Below are positions 33,346-44,170 of a DNA stretch of 64,000 nt, one piece after another. The notes beneath the pieces were generated by a model, which ran no database searches, was not told the DNA's origin, and saw only the letters and a list, made by a program, of their open reading frames with translations. Made by a program: the position numbers and the translations under genes. The first letter of the stretch is position 1. Every line of letters begins with the position of its first letter. The stretch is from Brachionus manjavacas (taxonomy: Eukaryota; Rotifera; Eurotatoria; Ploima; Brachionidae): the NCBI GenBank assembly GCA_019054805.1, contig JAHQIY010000001.1, positions 5,904,501 to 5,968,500 of the forward strand, read 5' to 3'.

Positions 33346-34195
33346 AAAAATTCCGCTATTTTAATAAAAAATTCCGCTATTTTAATTAGCTTACCTCTAA
33401 TTTAATAAAAACTCATCTAAATATATAGAAACTCATCTAAAAAAATAAAAACACCTCTAAATTAATTAAATATATATCTCAATTAAGATTTAAACTTATA
33501 TCTACACTTAAAATTATTAAATTATGGTATTAAAAGAAAAAAATATTTACAGCTATTAAAAACTTTAAAAAAAATAAAATTAATTTAGCCAAAAATTTCC
33601 AAAAATGTCAAGTAGTGAAAGTATTCTCTTGAATAACCCTGACGAGTCAATTTTGGACGCTGATGATATTGATGAAGAAATTGTTGCTGTTACAAGAAGA
33701 AAAGGAAAAATTCATCATCCGTTTTGTGACTTTAAAGATTTGGAAAGAGTCCAAATGAAACGACGCAACGCACAGGCTCAAAAAGTATTGAAAATGTCGA
33801 TGATGGAAATCAAACTACTTCAAGATCTTTTTCTGCAAATGTCACTGCAAATGCGAAAAAAAGAAACTTGGACAATGGTATTCAAAATGAAAAAAATAAA
33901 TTGTGCTCAACTTGCAACATGCCAATGACTAAAAGAAGATATTTTTTTTGTTCTAGATGCAACTCAAAAAATAAAAAAATCTATTTTTTTTATTATGTTA
34001 AATATTTTTTATAATAAAAGATGTAGTTTTTATTAAATTAGATATTTTTTTATTATAAAAGGTGTAGTTTTTATTATTTTAGATGAGTTTTTATTAAATT
34101 AAAGGTAAGCTTATTAAATTAGATTTCTTTTTACTAATATAGCGAATTTTTTTTTAAAATAGCAAAATTTTAATTAAAATTAGCGGGCGGAAAAC
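33345..34195. mobile_element. Compact TIR element with 20-bp-period subterminal arrays
   Basis: Left side: TTCCGCTATTTTAA occurs twice, then four to five units of exactly 20 bp ending in CTCTAA or CATCTAA run from 33381 to about 33480. Right side: units of 20-21 bp with the same consensus (ATAAAAACTCATCTAA) run in the opposite orientation from about 34187 back to 33990, ending in CCGCTAATTTTAA. The inverted arrays flank one small ORF (33605). Superfamily unknown; no target duplication was identified. It interrupts a LINE endonuclease region. Confidence 0.55.
33605..34014 (+). CDS. Small zinc-ribbon-like protein in a TIR element (frameshifted)
   Basis: Begins MSSSESILLNNPDESILDA at 33605, an acidic N-terminus, followed by RRKGKIHHPFCDF. 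After a run of five A at about 33779-33783 the reading continues better in the next frame, which leads to CSTCNMPMTKRRYFFCSRC near the C-terminus: two C-x2-C knuckles spaced as in a zinc ribbon. Both halves are compositionally protein-like, so a one-base frameshift (mutation or sequencing error) is likely. Without it the protein would be roughly 130 residues. It is the only gene between the inverted 20-bp arrays and may be the element's DNA-binding or replication-related protein. I do not recognise the family. Confidence 0.4.
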
Positions 34196-34430
34196 TATGG
34201 ACTTAATTTAACATATAAATTTAATTCTAACAATTGAATTGATACTGATTTCATTATAAAGTAAGGTTAAATGTATTTAGAAACATATTTGAAAAGTATT
34301 TTGCCTATGGAGAGCTCTTGTCGTTGTTATAAGTTGTCACAAAAAGAAGAAAAAAAAATTTCTTACAACGATGATTATCAACTTAATTGCTGTCATGTTT
34401 GCTAATTACCTTTTAATAAGCTACAAATAG

Positions 34431-34617
34431 GGGTGGAAAACCGGTTCGAAGTAAAAGCAGATTTGTGGAACCGGTTTGGAGAATAGAGAAAAAAAAAGAA
34501 TATTTTTGAAAGTTTTACTTTTTTAACTTCATTAATTTTAAATTTTTTCAATAAAATTCTAATTAAAAATTTAAAATTTTTTATAATATTCTGAATTAAA
34601 AAAATTTTTTACTGGTT
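34431..34617. mobile_element. Half of a hAT-type MITE
   Basis: Starts GGGGTGGAAAACCGGTTCG and contains GGAACCGGTTTGG, the terminal motif of the MITE at 7520-7744. The far end is cut at the LINE fragment that begins at 34618. Confidence 0.45.
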
Positions 34618-34760
34618 TTTGTCGTTAATCACTGAAAAATCTAATTCATTGACAGCAGCTTGGAACCCTTTGCAAAAGGAAGACATTAAAAGGCTGAAAA
34701 TAGTCCAGCGTAGAGCTACCAAGCTGATGCCTGGTCTAAGAAATCTCAATTTTCACTCAA
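34618..34760 (+). mobile_element. Chimera of two LINE fragments
   Basis: The first 35 bases (34618-34652) are identical to 33125-33159, part of the endonuclease region of the LINE at 31685-33345, in the orientation antisense to that LINE. The rest encodes AWNPLQKEDIKRLKIVQRRA, the C-terminal block of the CR1-like family, in the plus direction. The join is abrupt. Confidence 0.65.
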
Positions 34761-34854
34761 GATTCATTACATATAATTTTTTATTGCAAATAATTTTTTA
34801 TGGTGGATTATTTTTTGATTGCATCAAAATTTCATTTACAAATTAATCAAAGTA

Positions 34855-34990
34855 AGAGATGGAGAAATGTTTAATAGATCGGCTGAACAAGTAAAAAAAG
34901 ATTCACGTTTGCTTAGTTTGTGTAAATTGTATAATAAAGAAGAATTGTGTCAATATATTGATGTTTTAATTTTGAATTTTGAAGATTAGA
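34855..34990 (+). other. Short open frame of unknown origin
   Basis: A plus-strand frame of ~50 codons (RDGEMFNRSAEQVKKDSR ... YIDVLILNFED, stop at 34987-34989) shows balanced amino-acid composition. It could be a terminal exon of an unrecognised gene or a transposon remnant. No domain is recognised. Confidence 0.25.
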
Positions 34991-35111
34991 CATTAAATTT
35001 AATTTAATTATTTTATTTTTTATTCAATTAACAATAAAACATTTCCTTTTTTAAATTAACTTTATTTGCAATCAATTATTCCAGGTAAATTATGTTTATT
35101 ATATTTTAACT

Positions 35112-35203
35112 TTGCTATGAAATTTATCTTGCTATGAAAAAATTTACCTTGCTATGATTTTTCTTGCGATGAAACATGTTGCTATGATTTGTCTTGCAAT
35201 GAA
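35112..35203 (+). repeat. Array of TTGCTATGA motifs
   Basis: Six copies of TTGCTATGA or one-base variants occur at about 35112, 35129, 35149, 35164, 35179 and 35194; the last four are spaced exactly 15 bp apart, and most are preceded by CT or GT. This is too regular for chance AT-rich sequence. Confidence 0.6.
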
Positions 35204-35344
35204 GCGTTCTAATGCCCCTGATGAACAACGGAGAATTTTAATAAACATGGTCTTTTAAAAGGCTGGTAAAAAAAAAACAAACTTCAAGTGAACATAAAAT
35301 ACTTTAAAAATAAGTGCTGCTATATCCTTTTTTTTTTCATTAAA

Positions 35345-36744
35345 AATATAATCGAAAATTTGCCAGAAGTGAATAACGATATGCTCAAATATGGACCAAC
35401 TGACCAACTGGCTTTCTTAATAGCATTTATATTTTAAAAAATGTTGGAATACAACGTTATTCCTTTCTTTTCAACGTTGGTAAAATAATAATAATAAAAA
35501 AAAGAGAACGAAAGCGACTCTGATATTAATAACGTCAGACCAATTACAATCTCTGACCCACTTGCAAACATTTTTGAAGCATACATCTTAGAGAGAATGA
35601 AGCATAATTACAAATACTGTAAGACACAATTTGGCTTATTGTGAGACACAACTAATCATGCTGTTTGATGAAACAATCAAACATTATAAACTTAAAAATT
35701 AGCCAAACTTTTTATGTGCAATTGATGCAAGCAAAGCTTTTGATAAAGTCAGCAGAGTCAAGCTAATGCACTCACTTTTTGGTAAAATTGATCCAGAAAT
35801 ATGGATACTATTAAAAATTATTATGAAAACTCACATGCATTTGCCAGTAATCGTGAACAAATCGGACCTACGTTTAAGAAACGCGTTGGTGTCAAACAAG
35901 GTGGCCCACTGTCCCCTAAATTATTCTCTATTTATGTAGAACATTTAATCGCTGAAATTAGGAACTCAAACTTAATAATGGAATTTAATGGAATCCAAAC
36001 AGCTGTGCTAATGTATGCTGATGATCCCCTCTTAATAACAGAAAGCCCAGAAAACCTTCAAAAAGAACTTAAGATTTTTGAAAACTTTGGCCAAGAAAAA
36101 GAAATAAAATTTAATCGTGGAAAAACACAAATAATGGGAATAAATAGCAAGAAAGAGGTAAAATGTACGCCATGTAATAAAGAGATAGAGTGGGTAAAAA
36201 GACTAAAATACTTAGGTGTTACTGTTACACAAAATAATAAGAGTAACAATCACTTACAAGAGAGAAGGCTAGCAACTTGGAGATCATATCACGCTCTGAA
36301 GTCTGAAATTGAAATTGAAGGTGAAGACCTAGACCAAAAGATAAAAAGTCAATTATTTAGAACCTATATTAGACCAATAATTTACTATAGCCTAGAAAAT
36401 TGCAATATAAACAAACTGAAACACAAAAATTACAAACTTTGGAAGGAATGAAATTTAAAAAAAGCACCCACACAACTAACTTACTTTATGCATTGGACAT
36501 CGAACCAGTTGATATGAAAATAAAAAAAATCAAGTCTTCATTTGTGAAACGACTATGGCAAAACGATTACACGTTTGGACTCCTACAATCGATTGAAAAA
36601 AAGGAGTTCGACGGCAATAATTTTAAAAATAAATTTCTAAATTAAATAAAAGGGATCTTAAAAAACCCAGAATAAATTGGAAATTAAAAAAATAAATGAA
36701 AAAATTAAAGAAATAGATAGTGAAAAAAAATAACGTCAATGAAT
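35345..36744 (+). mobile_element. LINE reverse transcriptase (third family), 5' part
   Basis: Plus-strand frames read NNVRPITISDPLANIFEAYI, CAIDASKAFDKVSRVKL, then a 217-codon frame (35801-36451) with VGVKQGGPLSPKLFSIYVE, the catalytic MYADDPLL, IKFNRGKTQIMG and LKYLGVTVTQNN, and a continuation to 36645. The motifs differ from the CR1-like and hairpin-tail families and look more like L1/RTE-type RTs. Several stops and one frameshift near 36400-36450. The element continues after the inserted LTR retrotransposon (41606 on). Confidence 0.75.
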
Positions 36745-37085
36745 TAATTTGTAGCGACAAGTTGGATATGACACCCAACTTTCGGCTTACCCATTGTGAG
36801 TGTGGTGTCACCAGCAAATAAGCAAACTTTCATTTGCTATACTTTGATTTTATATTTATCAACTATAAGTTACAAAGAAATGCTTAGAAGAGGGAACTAA
36901 GCTAATCGCCTGTTAACTTGTTTTGTTTTCTAAGCTTAAAGATCTTTTTTCTTTTACCAGTTTCTATTTTAAACTTTACTTAACCACGGTCTTGAACGGC
37001 CGTTTTCCAAAGATTTATTTATTTAGATAAAATAAAGAAGAAACCAAAAAATAATTTGTTCTTTTCACTTATACCAAACTTAATA
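36745..37085 (+). repeat. 5' LTR
   Basis: Starts TAATTTGTAGCGACAAG and ends ACTTAATA(T). Contains AATAAA near its 3' side (AGATAAAATAAAG). The inferred TAAT terminus, rather than the usual TG, is supported by the adjacent target duplication and by the purine tract abutting TAAT in the 3' copy. Confidence 0.8.
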
Positions 37086-37157
37086 TCTGGCGACGAGGAA
37101 TAAAAAAAAAAAAACCTACCACAAACCTGACCAGATAGAAACACTCAGCAGAGAGCG

Positions 37158-37862
37158 ATGGCAATATCATACAACCATGACAGTCTACCTTCATTCGATC
37201 CAGGTCGCGACCAAGCACTCATCGGCGACAGATGGGAAGGATAGCTAGAGGTTTTTGACTTGTATCTTCAGTCCACGGAGCTGGATGAGAAAGAAGATGG
37301 AAAATACAAGAACAAAACCTTAAAACCGCTTTTCTTGCTTAAGATGGGTGACGAGGCTCGAACAATTTACAACGGGAAGAAGAAAGTTGATGGTTCGGAC
37401 ACGCTGATGGAAATCATTGCTTTCATGACTGATCACTATAAGCCGAAGCGGTCAGTGTTTGCATACGTATCCATATTCTATAAAGCAAGGCGCCACAAAG
37501 GTGAATCAGTGAATGAATATGTCGTGAGACTGAGACAGCTAGCCAAACCATGCATATTCGGAAATAATTTAGAGAAAGAGCTGCTGAGGCCATTCGTGTT
37601 TGGATGTGGTATAGCAAAGGTAGAGGAAATGATGGCATCGAAAGATGACAAAACCCTGAAAGATGCAATCGAATGTGGTCTCAAAAACGAGCACCAGCTT
37701 GAAGACATAAAGCAGATCAGGTTGATCCACACACCAGAATCGGTATCAGGCGGTAGCATAAATCAAACCTTCAAACCCCGTGGATTTAACTCAACGCAAC
37801 AAACTGGAATATGTGGATGGTGTGCTAATGAACAGCATGATCGCAATCAATGTCCAGCCTGA
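37158..37862 (+). pseudogene. Broken gag of the gypsy element
   Basis: Structural nucleocapsid protein. ATG at 37158, an in-frame TAG at 37242 (where the family usually has a Trp in W-x-E-W-L-E), then a long frame with a capsid-like region (LKMGDEARTIYNGKK, RQLAKPCIFGNNLEKE). It reaches a zinc knuckle CGWCANEQHDRNQC and stops at TGA 37860-37862, inside what should be a second knuckle. A frameshift ~30 bp later separates this from the rest. Two stops plus a frameshift exclude a functional product. Confidence 0.85.
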
Positions 37863-40800
37863 GGCAAAAACTGCAACAAGATGTGCCAGGCCACTACGGC
37901 AAGATTTGCCGAAAATCAAAAGACGTAACAACTCAAAAAACAAATAGTCACATGAACAGAAATCGAGGTAGCACTAAGTCATTTGGAAAAATGACTCGCA
38001 GTAACACGGTGGCAACAGTCGGCCATCACTTAAAGGGAAGTTTGAACAACAGCAGCCGAAACATCTCGTTATCACAACAACAATACAATGAATACTCGCG
38101 CTATGTGAAAGCAACGGAGTGGGACACGTTCAACATGGTATATGACAGTCGGACATGTGACCCAATGACTAACATAGTCATCAACGGTACTGAAATACGG
38201 GTAATGATAGACACCGGAGCAGCAGCAAATGCGATAAATGAACAGACCTACAACACCATGGATCCAAAGCCACCAATCAAACAACTCAAACTACAGCTCT
38301 ACGGATTTGGTAATCCAGACAAGCCCCTGACAACTATGGGTTATTTTTTAACCAAGTTAAGATGGAGGACAAACCAATCGGGTGCACAGATAGTTGTAAT
38401 GAATGAAACTCACATCAGAACTTAATCGGCAGACACACGGCGGTAGAACTCGGTATGGTTTCTTTGAACTTGGGCCAAGCAGATCTTAACCAAATAGGAC
38501 ATAAACTCCAGTACAGCAAATCCGAACTCGTCGCCCTCTATCCAGAACTATTCAGTGGAAAACTAGGCTGCGCAATCAATACAGAAGTCAAATTAGAAAT
38601 TGATAAGAGTATCATACCGGTAAAGCAACCACTACGTCCGATTGCATTTCACTATCGCGAGGCTGTGGAGAAGGAGCTGGATAAACAAGTTGCGGAAGGC
38701 ATATTGGAGAGAGTAGAGTTAGGCCATAAACCAATAACATGGATATCCAACCTTGCAGTGGTGCCTAAGGATCGAAAATCGAAAGCCAATCAATACGACC
38801 CAGCGCATAAGCAAGAATTGGTAGTGAGGCTGACTTGTGATGCTAGGCCAGTTAACAAAGCACCAGTGAGAACAAAGTACCCAATGAAGACAATTGACGA
38901 CCTGATAATGGAAACCAACGGTGCAACAATTTTCTCGAAACTTGACCTTAACAAGGCCTTCCACCAGCTGATGCTTGCAGAAGAATCACGCCCACTAACC
39001 ACTATCACCACCCATAAAGGTCTCTATTGGTACAAGCGACGACACATGGGCATAGCAAGCGCATCGGAAATTTTTACCGAGAAGAAAAAAGAGATGTTAT
39101 CAGACCTTCCTGGACAACTAAACATGACCGATGACATCCTCGTATTCGGAAGAAACAGAGAACAACACCAAACGAACGTGCTAGCAGTGTTGAAACGTCT
39201 AGAGCAAAACGGCCTAACACTCAATATAGAAAAGTCAGAATTTTACAAAAATGAGCTCACCTTCTACGGCCTGAAATTCTCATCTACCGGTGTGTCACCA
39301 ACCATAGATCGTGTGAGAGCCAAGCATCAGCTCCAACTAACACTAAAGACCTGCACAGTTTTCTCTGCAGTGTTACATGGAGTTCATGGTTCATAAAAAA
39401 TTTATGCACAATAGCTGAACCACTTTGGAGACTGACAAAGGGCGTCGTAAAATGGCACTGGGGAAAAATTGAACAGAGTGCGTTTGAAGATATAAAGCAA
39501 GCAATATCAACTAAATGCATAGGCTTCTTCAAAAAAGATTGGGACACCTCATTGACTGTGGACGCAAGCCCGGTTGGATTGGGAGCAGTGCTCCATCAAG
39601 TCAACCCATATAATCCAAAAGAACGACAAATAGTGAGCTGCATCTCTCGAATGTTAACAGATGTAGAACGCAGGTATGGTCAATGTGAAAAGGAAGCCCT
39701 TGGGTTAGTTTGGTCGTGCGAACGGCTTTGGTTGTAACTTCTCGGAAGACCATTCACAATAGAAACAGACAACCGAGCTGTCAAGATGATTTTTACCAAC
39801 ACAAAATCAAGACCACCTTCCAGAATAGAACGGCTAGCATTACGCCTGTCTCAATTTGACTTTACTGTAGTTCATAGACCGGGCAGTTCAAACATCGCTG
39901 ACTACTTTTCTAGGCATCCGACAACAAGCACAAAAAGTGAGTTCCTTGAAGAAATAAGAGCCAGCATCGAAAACGAAAGCTTAATCAACGCTGTCAAGCT
40001 ACCATACGCAGTTACGCTTGATCAAGTTCGTTCCGAGACAAAGCGGGACGAAGAACTGCAGACACTAATCCAACTCATCGGTGATAAGACAGGTCTCAAG
40101 TTGCTACCAAAGAGGATGAACGCATACAAACACGTTTTCAGTGAACTTAAAGTTACGCGAGATGGTATACTTTTGAGGGGTCAGAATATCATAAAACCTA
40201 CAGTACTACGAGCAAAAATAGCTGATCTCGAATCCCCTTAGAATACAAAACCGATAATGGCTCACCATTTTAATCACGCGATTTTACCCAATTTTCAGAA
40301 CGATTGGGTTTCAGCCACCGGAAAGTAGCACCTTACTGGCCTAGAGCAAATGCCACCGCTGAGAATGTGATGCGAAAATTGAAGAGGGTGCTACAGATAG
40401 CAAAGCTATAAAAGCAAAATCCTGACGCAGTGCTGAATGAATTTTTATCCAGCTACCACGACACGCCACACAGCGCTACAGGGATTGCACCCAATATGCT
40501 TCTCTTCGGCTACGCCAGGACATCAGGTTTACCGATCATAGACTCAAATTATGATGACCGACAAAAATGCCATCGCATGGCTCAAGAGCAGCACAAGAAG
40601 TACGCTGAACAAATGAAGCGGCAGTTCGATATGAAAATGAAAGCAAGAGAATGCCCGATCCAAATGGGTGACATTGTCTTGTGCAGACAAAGCACCTCGA
40701 GCAAAAGTGATTCTGCTTGGGACCCACATCCTTTTACAGTGACCAGTGTGAAGGGTTCAATGATTGAGGCTACTAGATGCTACCCACAGATTCGAAAGGT

Positions 40801-41203
40801 GGCCAGGAACTCCAGTTTCTTTAAATTATATAGAGAGTGGAGTATCTCAGATGAAAACACCGCAAACACAATTCCAGCCACTTCAACTACCGTAAGAGAG
40901 TCAATGTCACGCCGAACTCAGACAAGCTCAGCAGAACGAGAAAGAAAAGGAGTCTTGACTACCCGTAGTCAACAGTGTTCAGCACTGAAAATGGAACTCG
41001 AAGAGTCAGGAGCGGAGGCAACTGAACCAGCAAGCTCCACCAATACAGCACCAGAGACCAGAACAAAGTCCATGGAAGCTAGCAAAATGGTAGCACGCCC
41101 GGTCGGTCGACCAACGTCAGAAGAGTCACACAAAATACAAATGGAACGGCAAGCTGCACTAGCGATCCAAATTGAGCTTAACCCGCCAGCAAGAAGATCC
41201 TAA
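37863..41203 (+). pseudogene. Broken pol of the gypsy element (PR-RT-RH-IN)
   Basis: Aspartic protease VMIDTGAAANAI at ~38206-38241; a frameshift near 38423; RT 38455-39320 (FSKLDLNKAFHQL, NMTDDILVFG as the catalytic box); a frameshift near 39322; RNase H 39540-39930 (TVDASPVGLGAVLHQ, CEKEALGLVW, TDNRAVK) with a stop at 39735-39737; then integrase. The integrase jumps at about 40220-40237 from the linker after RNase H to KTDNGSPF, so the zinc-binding HHCC domain and first catalytic Asp are deleted. ANATAENVMRKLKR with the catalytic Glu follows, then a C-terminal chromatin/DNA-binding tail to 41203. Further stops lie near 40270 and 40410. No env-like ORF follows. Confidence 0.85.
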
Positions 41204-41262
41204 AGGCTAGCAAGAAAGGCAGCACCAGAGAATAACCATCTCTCTTCTGAAAGGGGGGAAGA

Positions 41263-41604
41263 TAATGTGTAGCGACAAGTTGGATATGACACCCAACTTT
41301 CGGCTTACCCATTGTGAGTGTGGTGTCACCAGCAAATAAGCAAACTTTCATTTGCTATACTTTGATTTTATATTTATCAACTATAAGTTACAAAGAAATG
41401 CTTAGAAGAGGGAACTAAGTTAATCGCTTGTTTACTTGTTTTGTTTTCTGAGCTTAAAGATCTTTTTTTCTTTTACCACTTTCTATTTTAAACTTTACTT
41501 AACCACGGTCTAGAATGGCCTTTTTCCAAAGATTTTTTTTTTTAGATAAAATAAAGAAGAAACCAAAAAATACTTTGTTCTTTTCACTTATACTAAACTT
41601 AATA
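41263..41604 (+). repeat. 3' LTR
   Basis: Near-identical to 36745-37085 with ~14 substitutions and one T insertion. Starts TAATGTGTAGCGAC directly after the purine tract. Confidence 0.85.
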
Positions 41605-41740
41605 TGAATGGCATAAGTGAGTCTATAAAAATATACTTGGTAATGATAAACAACAACGATCAAAATGGAAAAATACTTCTCAGCTACTTATAAAGGCATT
41701 CTAAAAATCGTAGGAAAATCAATTACAAATTTTTTTGTAA
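41605..41740 (+). mobile_element. LINE (third family), part after the LTR element
   Basis: Continuation of the LINE at 35345-36744. If the LTR element and one copy of the duplication are removed, the broken frame continues (VYKNILGNDKQQRSKWKN). The sequence fades into AT-rich DNA after about 41740. Confidence 0.5.
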
Positions 41741-42127
41741 GTTTAAATGAATAATTAATTAAAAGATTTAAATTTTTTAAATTTTTTATGCTGTTTAATT
41801 TAAATTTATTATGCAAAAATTAAAACCCTTGTATCTATAAACAAACTTTATTTATAATTATTCTTTTAATTGAAACTAAATTAACTAAAAAATCTGTATC
41901 TCATTTTTGTCATTAATTTGTATCATTAATTTTGTCTTTCATTTTACTTTTTTTTTTTAATTTTAATACATCGTCATAATTGGCGTTAAATGAAATAAAA
42001 AAATAAATAAATATCTTTGTTTTTTTTATATCTATACCTGTTATAGTTCAAAATAACTTTTTTTAAAATATTTAAAAAGTAACACTAGTACAATAATTAG
42101 AAGATAAATTAATTAGATATTTTTAAG
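41741..42127. other. AT-rich non-coding stretch
   Basis: No gene or ordered repeat is seen. Confidence 0.5.
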
Positions 42128-42185
42128 TAAATATTTATTTTTTGTTTGTCTGTTTCGAGCTAATGCTCCTCTAGAATAATAAAAT
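42128..42185 (-). mobile_element. LINE 3' end (hairpin-tail family)
   Basis: On the minus strand TTATTCTAGAGGAGCATTAG then CTCGAAACAGACAAAC and an A-rich tail match the 3' end at 20880-20925 with several changes. Tail only. Confidence 0.55.
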
Positions 42186-42750
42186 ATCAGTATTTTATAC
42201 TGTATTTACTTGTTTATTATTTCAGCCTAATAATTAGAAATACGACTTTGACGTAGCGAATAAATTCCATCTCGCTCATGTTAAAACATTTTTGCAACAG
42301 CACCTACCCTATCCTATAGTCATGTTTCCAATTTAGGAGCGCAGTAAAAGTTTTTAAAAAAAATTCTGTTTGAGCTTCTGTGGAAAAATTAAAAATAATA
42401 TTTTTGAATAATGCATTTGGTACCGCAAATTGAGCCCAAGAGAAAATTTATAAAAAAAATTTTTTAATTTTTTCATAATGGTTTCTTTTCCTAGCCAATA
42501 GTTTTTAAAATGACTATAAGAATTTTTAATCTTGACATTTCTTTTTTTTTTAAATTAGGACTAATTCTAAAATTTATTTCTAACCAAAATTATGTTAATG
42601 ATTAGTTAATTTAAAAATGAAGTAAAATACTTTATTTTATTTGAATTAAAACATATATAAATTAAAAGAAATTTTTTTATTCAAATTCGACTCAAAATTT
42701 GTAATGGGTATGAATTTTTTCATCATTTATATTTTTCTAAATTCGTTAGT

Positions 42751-43530
42751 TTAGATGACTCTGACAAACGTAAACTTATTTTTAAAGATGTTTCCACTAG
42801 TCTCTCAGTTTCTGAATTGGAACTTATTTTTGAGAATAAGCGGTATGTTGGCAATGGTGATTTTGAGATTGTTGGCATTAATGAATTGATTTTGGGTGAG
42901 AATGGCCGTGATATTATTTTAGAATACGCATCAGAAGATTGTAATATAAATTTGAAATTTATTTTTATTATTTTTTTAATTTTTTATTCAAAAGCTGTTC
43001 AAGCATTGTTAAAAATTGAAAAAATTGTCTACAAAAATTTTAATTTAGTGCCATTCTTGTATACATCATGCCAACCAGCTAGAGATAAGAGTCTTATTTC
43101 GGTTACATATGAGATCAAAGATACATACAGGTATCCTTTCTATCTGTTAACTTTAAATGAAGATTTATTGAAAAATTTTGGCAATGAATTGAAAAATATG
43201 GACGCTAGCATCAAGTCAATCGGTGAAAATGATATTGTGATTGAAAAAAAGTTTGAATTATTTGATACAGAACTTGTAAAAAAATGGTTTTCAGACTTGG
43301 AAGAATTTTTGACTAGTTTTGAAAAAGAAAATTTTGGTCAGCTTCAAATGAAAAACATAGATGAATATTTATGGCCTGAAATAAGAAATGAAGCTATTGA
43401 TTTTTGTAAGAAAACAAATAAGCTCAACTTAATTTATCAAAACAAGCCAGATAATTTTTTGAGAATTGAAGGTGAAAAAAACCTAATTGAAAAATTTATT
43501 AAAAATAGTCATTTTGTGCACAACATCTAA
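42751..43530 (+). CDS. RRM-like / PARP14-like protein piece
   Basis: Likely exons 42751-42940 and 42995-43530; the 54-bp GTAATA...AAAAG intron is a multiple of three, so the frame also stays open unspliced. The first part has a beta-alpha-beta-beta-alpha pattern (KLIFKDV, VSELELIFENK, DFEIVGI, ILEYASED, VQALLKIEKI), like the atypical RRMs of PARP14-type proteins. The second half (IVIEKKFELF ... WFSDLEEFL ... FLRIEGEKNLIEKFI) resembles a KH-like repeat from the same family. No catalytic ADP-ribosyltransferase domain or macrodomain follows; a stop occurs at 43528-43530. The 5' limit is uncertain: the frame is open from 42661, and an acceptor TTAG or TTTAG near 42750 would suit an upstream exon, but none was recognised. 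It could be a short gene, or a fragment cut from a larger one. Confidence 0.45.
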   Translation, partial: LDDSDKRKLIFKDVSTSLSVSELELIFENKRYVGNGDFEIVGINELILGENGRDIILEYASEDCNINLKFIFIIFLIFYSKAVQALLKIEKIVYKNFNLVPFLYTSCQPARDKSLISVTYEIKDTYRYPFYLLTLNEDLLKNFGNELKNMDASIKSIGENDIVIEKKFELFDTELVKKWFSDLEEFLTSFEKENFGQLQMKNIDEYLWPEIRNEAIDFCKKTNKLNLIYQNKPDNFLRIEGEKNLIEKFIKNSHFVHNI

Positions 43531-44170
43531 AATTTTATCAAAAAATAAATTTATTTTGACAAAAATTCAAGATAATCATTAGGCAAAATTAATTAAATTT
43601 TAAGCAATATATTATCTGATCACTTGGTAGGTGATCTTTCCTAACTACAGTCAAACCTTTCACTATTTTGGTGTTCAAACTTTTATTTTTTTTGTGATCA
43701 AAAAATAAAATTAAAGAAAAAATACTGTTACTTATAAATTATGAAATTTGTATTAAAACTAGTGGAATTGATATGATATAATTTTTTAGAATTTGAGATA
43801 TTTTTATTAAATGTCAGTATTTTCTAATATTTTTTGTGCAGTATCTCACAAAATCTTTATTTTTTATTATATTTTTATTCTTGTTTAGGACTCTCATGAT
43901 TAAACAACAAATTTAGATTTAGCCACAAAAAAAAAATTACAGAAAAGATTATAACTGTCCCTATTCTATCCTAGTGGATAATGGGGAAGCGCTCATCTTC
44001 TTTTCATGTATCTTTTTGAGCTACGGCTCCGATCTGACACAGAGGCTACTGCATCGAGATGGTCACCTACACCGCAATTATTACACAGTCGAAACTCATC
44101 CCCCTATTTTTTGATGAAAGAGGTTTAAACATACGCCCCGTATTGCAAAGATATTTTGAAGATTTTTTCA
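43531..44170. other. Non-coding; body of a SINE-like repeat at its end
   Basis: AT-rich up to ~43965. The part 43970-44170 is compositionally richer and may be the body of the tRNA-headed repeat that follows, read from the minus strand. Confidence 0.4.

Larger units (their letters stand above)
36745..41604 (+). mobile_element. Ty3/gypsy (Mag-like) LTR retrotransposon, inactive
   Basis: Two direct LTRs of ~341 bp (36745-37085 and 41263-41604) differ at roughly 15 positions by eye (~95-96% identity), so the insertion is not recent. A primer-binding-like TGGCGACGAGG follows the 5' LTR by 2-3 nt, and a purine tract AAAGGGGGGAAGA lies just before the 3' LTR. ATGAAT is found directly outside both ends (36739-36744; 41604-41609), consistent with a 4-6 bp target duplication. 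Order inside is gag, protease, RT, RNase H, integrase, the gypsy order. Several breaks (below) make it inactive. The Mag-like placement rests on the gag and RNase H layout and is tentative. Confidence 0.9.

Noticed and set aside
35801-41203. A single large polyprotein gene
   Set aside because: The RT at 35801 is a non-LTR type upstream of the 5' LTR, while the RT at 38455 belongs to a separate gypsy element bounded by its own LTRs and target duplication.
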